From: Pedobacter ginsengisoli
GTDB lineage: Bacteria > Bacteroidota > Bacteroidia > Sphingobacteriales > Sphingobacteriaceae
DNA length: 64,000 nucleotides
Direction of reading: 5' to 3'
Assembly: GCF_002736205.1 (NCBI RefSeq)
Contig: NZ_CP024091.1
Location: 3,345,555-3,409,554, forward strand
The position numbers and the translations under genes are program-made. Below the pieces are notes generated by a model. It had not been told where the DNA came from, searched no databases, and saw only the letters and a list, made by a program, of their open reading frames with translations. Shown in pieces: positions 1-7,104 of this stretch. The stretch's first letter is position 1. Every line of letters starts with the position of its first letter.

Positions 1-1103
1 GTGGGGAATTGACCATCCCTAACACTACTTTTAAACTCACTGTTCCAGCCGGAGCTGTGGATAGAGATGTAAACTTCAGTGTACAGCAAGTAAACAATAC
101 CCTTCCTAATGGCGCAGCAAGTCCTGTATACCGTCTTTTGCCCGAAGATGTACAGTTCAAAAAAGATGTTGAGATCAGTCTGCCCTATGATGATGCCAGC
201 AACATGGTACAATCACTTGTGAGCCTTACCTATCAGGACAAGAAAGGATATTGGCGGGTGGTGAAGAACCCTGTTGTGAATAGGAACAATTATACGGTGA
301 CCGCTAAAATCCGACACTTTAGCGATTGGGTTGTCGTTTCCAGGTTATCGGTAGTAGTAGTCGACGGTCACAGTGATCTGGAAAAAAGCGAAAGTACAGA
401 GCTGCAGCTATCTTTCATGCCAATCATTGAAGAGCATGCTGACCTTGATGACCTTTTAGGTAGAGTAGTCAAATTTGATGGGAGCAAAGTCAAGGAATGG
501 AGGATGTTGGGGACCAGCACTGAAGACCGTGGCACCCTTACTATTGGTAGTGATCGCACATCAGCTACCTATAAGGCCCCTAGTACCTACCCTGAAAGAA
601 TGACCAGTCATAGTATAGAAGTAGTATTACATCCATTGGACGAAATAGAGAAGGAACACACTGCGAGAACGCGGATAACATTGCTCTCCGAGGAATACAG
701 TTACACTTCAATAGAGGGGCAATCCGGTAGAATAGATGGGAATGCCGGGGTTGAGGTCTATAGCGGAAGCTCATCGACCTATGCAAACTTTCGAGGTCAT
801 TCAGGAAGTAGGCTTCACTTCGAAATACCCGACCAAAGCTTAGGGACCAAACCTTTTGGAGATAATGTACGCGCATCCTTTTTCTATTCGGATGGTAACA
901 GTGACTATTATTCTAGTGCATATACCGAGTGTGTGCCTGCCGGAGAGCAGCATACCTCAGGGGTCATCGTACTGCTCGAGGAAAAAAATGGGCTGATCAC
1001 CGGAGCGCTGAAGGGCGACCTTAAACAGAAAATTCGGAGCACACCATACTGTTACGGGAAGGCCGAAAAATTCTACGCTAAATTCAGGTTCAAGAAAAGA
1101 TAA
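1..1103 (+). CDS. ZU5-like domain surface protein (5' end outside window)
   Basis: The reading frame is open from base 1, so the true start lies upstream. The first in-window start-like codon (TTG at 9) falls inside a domain. The N-terminal ~110 residues have the ZU5-like pattern: LTVPAGAV, then a LLPEDVQFKKDVEISLPYD stretch, a YQDKKGYW turn and an HFSDWVVV end. ZU5-type domains in bacteria are beta-sandwich modules of exported or cell-surface proteins. The rest (about residues 120-364) is beta-rich, has no motif I recognise and ends in a basic tail. Gene 1118-1711 follows 14 bases later in the same direction, so they may be cotranscribed. The function of the whole protein is unknown; the domain call is by pattern only. 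Confidence 0.6.
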   Translation, partial: GELTIPNTTFKLTVPAGAVDRDVNFSVQQVNNTLPNGAASPVYRLLPEDVQFKKDVEISLPYDDASNMVQSLVSLTYQDKKGYWRVVKNPVVNRNNYTVTAKIRHFSDWVVVSRLSVVVVDGHSDLEKSESTELQLSFMPIIEEHADLDDLLGRVVKFDGSKVKEWRMLGTSTEDRGTLTIGSDRTSATYKAPSTYPERMTSHSIEVVLHPLDEIEKEHTARTRITLLSEEYSYTSIEGQSGRIDGNAGVEVYSGSSSTYANFRGHSGSRLHFEIPDQSLGTKPFGDNVRASFFYSDGNSDYYSSAYTECVPAGEQHTSGVIVLLEEKNGLITGALKGDLKQKIRSTPYCYGKAEKFYAKFRFKKR

Positions 1104-1117
1104 GATGCATCGATCAT

Positions 1118-1711
1118 GTGAACGCAATTCTACTGCAGATACTTTGCATAAGTTTGGTCCTTCAGTGGAGCAATGTCCAAAGTGATGGGACGCATTTTTG
1201 TGGCTGCCATAGAGCTGAAATTTTTGATTTTACGATTCGCAGAATAAATACAGATATGAAAATACAGATACAAAGTTTCCATATAATTGGCCTGGCCGTA
1301 CGCACCAGCAACGAGGGCGGCAGGGCCGAGAAAGATATTCCGGCATTATGGAGCCAGTTCTTTGGTGATGGCGTCCTTGCAAAAATCCCCAACAGGCATG
1401 ATGATACCCTTTATTGTATCTACACCGATTACGAGAAAGACCATACCCTCCCCTACACGACTATCCTGGGCTGCAGGGTCGACAACCTCGAGGAAATTCC
1501 CGAGGGAATGACTGGACTGACGATTGAAGATGGCCAGTACCAACAGTATCCATTGAAGGGTAACTTGAACGATGGACTGGTTTATAACAAATGGAAGGAA
1601 ATCTGGCAGTCGCCCTTGGAAAGATTGTTTTCGGCAGACTTTGAGGTCTATGACCATAGAAGCACCGATCCCAGTAATGCAGAGGTCGATATCTTTATTT
1701 CTCTTCGTTAG
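1118..1711 (+). CDS. Hypothetical exported protein
   Basis: A 197-residue ORF opening with GTG at 1118, 14 bases after the preceding gene. The first ~22 residues (MNAILLQILCISLVLQWSN) form a hydrophobic, signal-peptide-like segment, which favours this start over the internal ATG at 1256. The mature part is acidic and mixed alpha/beta, with an HFCGC motif soon after the putative cleavage site. I do not recognise a family. By position it is probably the second gene of a two-gene unit with the ZU5-like protein upstream, and both would act outside the cytoplasm. Confidence 0.5.
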   Translation: MNAILLQILCISLVLQWSNVQSDGTHFCGCHRAEIFDFTIRRINTDMKIQIQSFHIIGLAVRTSNEGGRAEKDIPALWSQFFGDGVLAKIPNRHDDTLYCIYTDYEKDHTLPYTTILGCRVDNLEEIPEGMTGLTIEDGQYQQYPLKGNLNDGLVYNKWKEIWQSPLERLFSADFEVYDHRSTDPSNAEVDIFISLR

Positions 1712-2126
1712 ATTGCCTGGGCCATAAAGAAAGGAGGCCGTTTCATAATGAGACGGCCCTGCTTGTCAGATTATGAAGATTTGATATACCCCATCCTCCT
1801 GTCCTGAGCACTTGCAATCCCTGTCTTGTTATCAGCCTCCACTCCGAAATCCTTTATCAAATATATCCAGCAACTTTTAGGGTCGTCTCTTTGACAACTA
1901 AAGGTTGTCTGGTAGGTTGCCCACAATAAAGGGATAGAAAACGGCTTAGCATCGACAAACGACCAAAACATATCGTCGGTCAACCTTCTATCTTAAGCTC
2001 TGCTTATTACCGTTCAATTGGTGTTGTCCGACTGGAAAATTAAACTGTCTATCGCCATGGCATAATTTAATTATTTCTTTCAGAGATATTGCGGCCATCA
2101 TTAACAACAAAAAATAAAAGAATAAG
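1712..2126. other. Intergenic region with a hairpin
   Basis: No convincing gene. An inverted repeat at 1736-1758 (GGCCGT..ACGGCC, extended by a G-U pair and three more pairs) could end the upstream transcript. Its T-rich flank (TCCTTTCTTT) lies on the minus strand, so it would terminate minus-strand transcripts better. A 70-codon minus-strand frame (1771-1983, TTG start) sits just upstream of that hairpin in the minus direction, but it lacks any recognisable motif. The stretch ahead of 2127 is AT-rich and probably holds the promoter of the next lipoprotein gene; no clear TAnnTTTG box is visible. Confidence 0.35.
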
Positions 2127-2864
2127 ATGAAAATAAACACGATGAACTTGTTAGTTGCGCTTTCTTTACTAATGTTAGCCTGTAAAAAAGACAAGGGTGG
2201 AGATATGAACAAACCTGCTACCGATATGGTGAAGGGGAAAGTGCTGACTTCCGATGGACGACCGGTGTCCGGTGCCAGGATCATTATTTCCAGTGTAATC
2301 TGGTACAATGAAAACACCGTGGCTACCACTGGTGCTGAAGGAACTTACAGCAAAAAACTTGCGGGACTGGACAGTGACGCCTTCTATGCCTATGCTTCCA
2401 TCCAAAAAGATTATAATGGCAAGCGATATACGATGGACCTACACCCAGAATCTACCGATGATTTTTTTCCCGCTGATGGAGCGGTAAGGAACTTCATCTG
2501 GAAACTCACTGGCCCACAGGTGGGCAGGTCAACGGGAATTTATGGCGGCCAGGTGACTGTAGCGTCAGAACCTGGTGCATTTTATGATTTCACTAATGTA
2601 ACCCTTACCATGGTACCCCAAGGAGCATTAATCGATGGCAGTAACGGAAGCACCATCACTATGAAGGTGCCCAACAGTCAAAAATTAGAGGTGCCGATTG
2701 GCCGCTATCTGATTTCTGCAGTGTATGCGCCTGCGGGGCAGGGACAGAAAACGATGAAAATCAGGCTGTCCGATACCGGCAGTTATAACAATAGTGTACT
2801 TGTTGATTTCAGTCCCTCGACCGATTTCTGCAAAAATTGTCTTACCCTGGATGTAAAGGAGTAA
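2127..2864 (+). CDS. Lipoprotein with carboxypeptidase-regulatory-like (CNA-B type) domain
   Basis: The protein starts MKINTMNLLVALSLLMLAC. This is a lipoprotein signal with lipobox LMLAC, so Cys-19 would be lipidated, followed by a KKDKGGD linker. Residues ~35-110 fit the Bacteroidota carboxypeptidase-regulatory-like fold: VKGKVLTSDGRPVSGARIII followed by a GAEGTYSKK turn. These domains are typical of surface lipoproteins and SusC N-termini. The C-terminal half (~125-245) is beta-rich and unassigned. The gene stands alone and ends at a good intrinsic terminator (2885-2915). It is probably an outer-membrane surface lipoprotein of unknown substrate. Confidence 0.65.
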   Translation: MKINTMNLLVALSLLMLACKKDKGGDMNKPATDMVKGKVLTSDGRPVSGARIIISSVIWYNENTVATTGAEGTYSKKLAGLDSDAFYAYASIQKDYNGKRYTMDLHPESTDDFFPADGAVRNFIWKLTGPQVGRSTGIYGGQVTVASEPGAFYDFTNVTLTMVPQGALIDGSNGSTITMKVPNSQKLEVPIGRYLISAVYAPAGQGQKTMKIRLSDTGSYNNSVLVDFSPSTDFCKNCLTLDVKE

Positions 2865-2884
2865 ATTGCCAACATAAGGATTAT

Positions 2885-2915
2885 AAACCGACTGAAGCCT
2901 GCAGTCGGTTTTTCT
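2885..2915 (+). terminator. Intrinsic terminator after lipoprotein gene
   Basis: Nine-base perfect stem (AAACCGACT at 2885-2893 with AGTCGGTTT at 2903-2911) followed by T-rich sequence, 20 bases after the stop codon at 2864. Confidence 0.8.
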
Positions 2916-2999
2916 ATTATACGCATTCTTAGTCCCAGTGTCTTAAATAATGATGACCAGAACCTACAGGTACAGTTATTATTTACAATAGTCAATATA

Positions 3000-3548
3000 A
3001 TGGAAATAGATGACCTTCAACAATTATGGGAACTTGTAGCCAAACTCCACGACGGTCAAAAATACGGAGGTCGAGACAGGGATGAACAGATGGAATATAT
3101 CAGCCATATAGGCAGTGTGGTGTTTGAACTACTCTATGCAGTAAAATCATCTCCCGAACTGGATAAGGACCTGATGATCAAATGTGGGCTGTTACATGAT
3201 ACAATCGAAGATACTAACTTCACGCTTGCCCAGATCAAGGAAACTTATGGCCTGGTAGTAGCGTCGGGTGTGGCCGCGTTGACCAAGGATAAGGCCCTTG
3301 AAAATAGAATGGATCAGATGTTGGATAGCCTGCAACGCATTAAGCAGCAACCCAAAGAGATCTGGGCGGTAAAAATGGCGGACCGCATATGTAATCTGTT
3401 CGCTCCGCCATTCTATTGGGACAATCATAGAAAATTGCATTATCTTCGGGAATCCAACCTGATCTATGAAGAGCTGCGGGAAGCATGCCCTTATTTGGCA
3501 CACCGTCTTAAAGAGAAGATATTGGAGTACATGAGCTATGTGGATTGA
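3000..3548 (+). CDS. HD-domain phosphohydrolase, MESH1/SpoT-hydrolase-like
   Basis: 182 residues, essentially a stand-alone HD domain. Visible landmarks are an early HDGQKYGG (res 17-24), a conserved His in YISHIGS (H36), LLHDTIEDT (res 64-72) and KMADRICNL (res 125-133). HDxxED is the motif associated with ppGpp hydrolase activity in RelA/SpoT homologues and in single-domain MESH1-type enzymes, and KxADRxxN is the fourth metal/nucleotide motif. A role as a small alarmone hydrolase, or a related nucleotide pyrophosphohydrolase, is therefore likely but unproven. No synthetase, TGS or ACT domain is present. It is monocistronic or paired loosely with the acetyltransferase 69 bases downstream. 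Confidence 0.7.
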   Translation: MEIDDLQQLWELVAKLHDGQKYGGRDRDEQMEYISHIGSVVFELLYAVKSSPELDKDLMIKCGLLHDTIEDTNFTLAQIKETYGLVVASGVAALTKDKALENRMDQMLDSLQRIKQQPKEIWAVKMADRICNLFAPPFYWDNHRKLHYLRESNLIYEELREACPYLAHRLKEKILEYMSYVD

Positions 3549-3617
3549 AAAATCTGTTGCCAGAAACATGGCAGCAGGCCCCATATCTCAATTATATCTC
3601 AAAATATGAAATAGCGT

Positions 3618-4097
3618 ATGGCTTTCAAGGAAAAAATAAAACTGAGAACAGCAATAACTGCGGACATTGCGTCAATTACACAACTTTATACTGAAACTGT
3701 TCTGACAGTTTGTACTGGTGAATACAATCAAAATGAACTTGAAACCTGGGCATCTCTTGGACAGAATCTTGAACGATGGAAAGACCGGATTAAAAATCAA
3801 TATTTCCTGATTGCTGAGTTAGGAGAGAAAATCGTTGGGTTCGCAAGCTTATCACATGAAGGGTATCTAGATGTATTTTATATTCACAAAGATTACCAGC
3901 GCAGAGGAATTGCTTTTACGCTTTATAACACCTTAGAGGAACAGGCTATTAGACTTTCTTTGAAAAATATAATAGCAGATGTCAGTAAAACAGCAAAACC
4001 TTTCTTTGAGAAACAGGGATTTTTAACCTTAAGGGAGCAACTAAACCATTTAAAAGGATATATTCTTGTAAATTATAAGATGGAAAAGAAAATCTAA
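3618..4097 (+). CDS. GNAT family N-acetyltransferase
   Basis: 159 residues covering one GNAT fold. The N-terminal helix region is followed by beta strands (FLIAELGEKIVGFASLS) and motif A, DVFYIHKDYQRRGIA at about residues 89-103, whose RRGIA is the acetyl-CoA pyrophosphate loop. A C-terminal AKPFFEKQGF is typical of motif B. The substrate cannot be told; closest in style to the YafP-like group of small-molecule or protein acetyltransferases. The ATG at 3618 gives a complete domain. The AT-rich, repeat-containing DNA of the accessory island starts after it. Confidence 0.75.
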   Translation: MAFKEKIKLRTAITADIASITQLYTETVLTVCTGEYNQNELETWASLGQNLERWKDRIKNQYFLIAELGEKIVGFASLSHEGYLDVFYIHKDYQRRGIAFTLYNTLEEQAIRLSLKNIIADVSKTAKPFFEKQGFLTLREQLNHLKGYILVNYKMEKKI

Positions 4098-4112
4098 AAT
4101 TTTATAAAGGAA

Positions 4113-4208
4113 TTACTTCTCAATATTTGCCCAAAGCTGGGAGTTTCGGTCATATGGGTTCTTCCCTACTTTTTGGTGTAGGCTAAATATGGATGATCCA
4201 ACGTTCGT
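4113..4208 (-). pseudogene. Possible gene-tail fragment
   Basis: A short minus-strand frame, closed by TAA at 4113-4115 and by an in-frame stop at 4209-4211. It encodes about 31 residues with natural-looking composition (contains SSIFSLHQKVGKNPYDRNSQ). It has no start and no identifiable family. It may be the 3' remnant of a gene cut when the neighbouring mobile element arrived; this is a guess from composition and position only. A short perfect palindrome GTTGTTAAACAAC lies beside it at 4218-4230. Confidence 0.2.
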
Positions 4209-4344
4209 TTATAGTATGTTGTTAAACAACTTTTAAGAAGATTCTAGTTGAGTCAATTTTTCAAAAGCGAGGAATCCCCTTAATTAATAATGTTATTTGA
4301 TAAAATCGAGTAAAAGCACGAGAAGAGGGATTTTTGAGAATTGG

Positions 4345-4821
4345 TCAATCCAAAATCCCAGTATTGAAATATATCCGGCTTCCCTTTGGGTGATAGGAAG
4401 GCAAATACCTGATAATATTTAGTTCAACCAATTCTCTAATACATTTGTGATAAGTGGCCGTAGATCTAATTTTTGATGAGGCCATTAACTTTCTTCTGGT
4501 AATAGGAATGGCTTCTATCCAATGGTTCTTCTGCCACTGGTGATAGATTGCTAAAAATAGGCTGATGTGGGAGAACTCTACGCGCTGTTCCCTGGAAATG
4601 ACTGTAAGAAATACATCAATTAACTTGTCTTGTTTCATAAACAATACATAAAACTGTTCACATAGTTGAAGCTTATCCTGATCCCAGTTATTAATTAGCA
4701 CATCATATGCGTCTTTAGACTGGGAGATTTTAGGCCGTTCACAAGCTTTATATTTAGGCTGATAGGAAACTTTGATCTCTGCAACGTTGAACAGTGGGTT
4801 TTGGCATTGCGCTTTCATCAT
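4345..4821 (-). CDS. Mobile-element protein: RadC-like N-terminus joined to winged-helix domain
   Basis: 158 residues with two unlike halves. Residues ~10-65 (NVAEIKVSYQPKYKACERPKI, continuing SQSKDAYDVLINNWD) resemble the N-terminal lead-in of mobile-element RadC/JAB proteins of Bacteroidota. The JAB metalloprotease core (HxH...D) that should follow is absent. Residues ~80-158 (SHISLFLAIYHQWQ, then KLMASSKIRSTATYHKCIREL) match the small winged-helix proteins common in Bacteroidota conjugative and integrative elements. The hybrid looks like a recombination product in an integrated element. The protein probably binds DNA; a regulatory role for the divergent recombinase operon is inference. Confidence 0.5.
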   Translation of the reverse strand: MMKAQCQNPLFNVAEIKVSYQPKYKACERPKISQSKDAYDVLINNWDQDKLQLCEQFYVLFMKQDKLIDVFLTVISREQRVEFSHISLFLAIYHQWQKNHWIEAIPITRRKLMASSKIRSTATYHKCIRELVELNIIRYLPSYHPKGSRIYFNTGILD

Positions 4822-4866
4822 TTTAAATTTTAACGATTGAAAATTTGATTAATTGTGCGCGCCGCC

Positions 4867-4971
4867 AGCCGGGGGCTGAGCAAGCAAAAAATGCTGCGGA
4901 ATAAATGGCCGGGCGGGGTAAGGCCGGTGGATTTATGCCGAACAATTTTTGCGCTCCGAAAGCCCCCGGCT
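4867..4971. repeat. GC-rich inverted repeat in the element's divergent intergenic region
   Basis: Outer arms AGCCGGGGGCT (4867-4877) and AGCCCCCGGCT (4961-4971) are perfect complements. They are extended imperfectly by AGCAAGCAAAAAA against AATTTTTGCGCT. An inner pair (ATAAATGGCCGG at 4901-4912 against CCGGTGGATTTAT at 4925-4937) nests inside. The segment is far more GC-rich than its surroundings. It lies between the minus-strand gene 4345-4821 and the plus-strand unit at 5103, a position suited to a transfer origin, recombination site or shared operator. Which of these is not decidable from the sequence. Confidence 0.6.
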
Positions 4972-5102
4972 AAATTGGTGCAGGATTAATGGAATAGATA
5001 ACTGGCTTAGCAAGAAATGCAAACCACTTCATAGCATATCATTCCAACATTGGACAGCCTAAATTTCGAAAGCACTAACATTGAAGCTTAAAATTTAGAC
5101 AG

Positions 5103-5417
5103 ATGGAGATGATAAAAAAAGTAGCTCAAAGAAGGGCTTCCGGAACTGCTGCCAGAACAAATCGAAAGTCCATTAAAATCAACCCAAAACCTATTGGAAA
5201 AATACAAGCCAAAAAACGCATAACTCAGTCAACTGAGACAAAAAAAAAGAGTGGTGTGGTTTCAAAAAATCAATTAGACACCCCGAAAAGCATCGATAAT
5301 ATCGATGATGTTTTCGGCCAATCCGAGGAAGAAAAAGAGGAAAAACTGGTAAATTTAGTGGTTAAAGTTTTGGTTAAATCGACGTTAGACGAGCTATATG
5401 GAAAAGAGAGCAATTAG
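5103..5417 (+). CDS. Small basic hypothetical protein encoded before the recombinase
   Basis: 104 residues. The first ~60 are strongly basic (RRASGTAARTNRKS, KPIGKIQAKKR) and likely disordered or nucleic-acid binding. The C-terminal 40 are acidic then helical (EEEKEEKLVNLVVKVLVKST). The stop lies 20 bases inside the recombinase ORF, so the two genes overlap and are probably translationally coupled. No family is recognised; an accessory factor for the recombinase, such as a directionality factor, is a reasonable guess from position. Confidence 0.5.
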   Translation: MEMIKKVAQRRASGTAARTNRKSIKINPKPIGKIQAKKRITQSTETKKKSGVVSKNQLDTPKSIDNIDDVFGQSEEEKEEKLVNLVVKVLVKSTLDELYGKESN

Positions 5418-7104
5418 ATATTTAAGATTTAGTGATAAGAAGCAAAGTGAGAATTCGATTGAACGCCAACGGATGGTTACTGATCAATACATAGAGTTCC
5501 ATAAGATCAATTTGATAGACACATTTATAGATCGGGGAAGAAGTGCTAGAACATTCGACCGACCGGATTTCATAAAGCTCCAGGAATTCATCAGTCTTTA
5601 TCATAAAAATGTGGATTACCTGCTTGTAGATCAGATGGATCGTTTCAGTCGGGATGCTGGTGAGGCCATGAGTATGGTCAAAAAGCTTCAATCGCAATAT
5701 GGCATTCAAATTATTAGTGTATCAGAAGGTATTGAATTTGATTACAATACCCCAGGAAGCTTTTTCAGAGCAGGGCTCCAACTATTACTTGCCGAAGAGG
5801 ACAATATCAACCGTAGTATAAAAATAAGAGCAGGTTTATATTCCAAGAAAACTAAAGAAGGAAAATACGTTTTTCGAATTACCCCCTACGGTTACACAAA
5901 AATAGGTGAACCAAGAGACCGGAGACTGATCATCAATGAAGATGAAGCAAAGGTAGTTCGGTTCATTTATGAAGCATATTTAAAGAATATACCCATGTAC
6001 CTGATCAAACAAAAAGCTGAAATTATGGGGCTTAGCCGAAAAGGGAATATGATCGTAGAGCGCATTCTGACAAATCCGGTATATGCAGGACTACTCAAAA
6101 CCGAAGCTTTTAAGGATCACCCCGGTGGTCTGTTTCCCGGAATTCATGAACCCATCATTGATCTGATCACATGGAAGATGATTCAGAGCAAATTCAAACG
6201 AGTAGTTAAAGCCCGAACGATTATTGATGATTCACTTCCGCTAAGAGGCATATTGAAATGCCATTGCGGAAACCTTCTTACAGGCGCTCCGTCACGTGGC
6301 AAATCAGGTAAATACTTTTACTACTACAAGTGCAGATTTTCTGGCCATAACAATATCAGCGCTAATAAAGCACATGATCAGTTTGATAAGATCCTTGATT
6401 TAATGAGTTTATCCTCAGCGAAAGTTGCGAAGATCAAGAACAACACGAAAAATGAAATAGAAAAGGAGCTGGAGATCAATAGAATTCGATTAGTGGAGAA
6501 AAAGGGTGAACTCAGCAAAGAGAAAGAATTGCTTTACTCTGTCGAGGATAAGTACATCAAAAACGAGATTGATTCCGACACATACAAAAGATGGTTTTCA
6601 ACTTATAAAGATAAAATTGACTCTTTGGAATTTGCCGTCATGAGATTGGAGAAAACTGACAATGAGGCATTCACGATCTTGGATAGAAGATTAGAACTGG
6701 CAGGCGATGTTAAATATATTTATCGTAAATCAAACACTTTGGAGAAGCGGGAATTCCTCGATCTGGTGTTCGACTCAAATCTCTACTACGAAAAGGGTAT
6801 TTATCGAACACCCACAATGATGGAAGCGCTATCACACAACGTACTGAAAATGAAAGAATTGGGAGTGCTTATTGTAGAATCGAGTAGGAAGATAGGGATT
6901 ATTTCCCTATCTGTCCTCTCACACCACACGTACGTGCCGTTCGGCATACGGCGGTTTGTTAGAATAACTTCGTTTGGTGTTCAGTTTTCCAATAGTAGTA
7001 GTTGGCAAATCCAATGTACTTCAGCTTTGCGAAATACTCAATACTCAGATTACCCTGAAGGATTGGACTACGTGCCAGTCGACAATAGGACTTCCTACTA
7101 TTAG
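5398..7104 (+). CDS. Large serine recombinase, 3' end replaced by an inserted group II intron
   Basis: Residues 1-150 form the resolvase catalytic domain: RYLRFSDKKQ places the nucleophile at S12, and ERQ and the LLVDQMDRFSR motif follow. A recombinase domain (~160-270, including NPVYAGLLK) and a zinc-ribbon region (LKCHCGNLL...YYYKCRFSG, about 285-315) come next, then a charged coiled coil (~350-430). Native coding sequence ends at about residue 493. The last ~75 residues (SSRKIG to RTSYY) are translated from the antisense strand of the group II intron that begins at 6879, so the tail is chimeric. The intron runs opposite to the gene and cannot be spliced from its mRNA. The catalytic core is intact, so residual activity is possible. 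Confidence 0.8.
   Translation: MEKRAIRYLRFSDKKQSENSIERQRMVTDQYIEFHKINLIDTFIDRGRSARTFDRPDFIKLQEFISLYHKNVDYLLVDQMDRFSRDAGEAMSMVKKLQSQYGIQIISVSEGIEFDYNTPGSFFRAGLQLLLAEEDNINRSIKIRAGLYSKKTKEGKYVFRITPYGYTKIGEPRDRRLIINEDEAKVVRFIYEAYLKNIPMYLIKQKAEIMGLSRKGNMIVERILTNPVYAGLLKTEAFKDHPGGLFPGIHEPIIDLITWKMIQSKFKRVVKARTIIDDSLPLRGILKCHCGNLLTGAPSRGKSGKYFYYYKCRFSGHNNISANKAHDQFDKILDLMSLSSAKVAKIKNNTKNEIEKELEINRIRLVEKKGELSKEKELLYSVEDKYIKNEIDSDTYKRWFSTYKDKIDSLEFAVMRLEKTDNEAFTILDRRLELAGDVKYIYRKSNTLEKREFLDLVFDSNLYYEKGIYRTPTMMEALSHNVLKMKELGVLIVESSRKIGIISLSVLSHHTYVPFGIRRFVRITSFGVQFSNSSSWQIQCTSALRNTQYSDYPEGLDYVPVDNRTSYY

Noticed and set aside
1771-1983. 70-codon minus-strand ORF ahead of a hairpin with T-rich flank
   Set aside because: TTG start, no recognisable motif and no partner gene; kept only as a remark in the intergenic entry.
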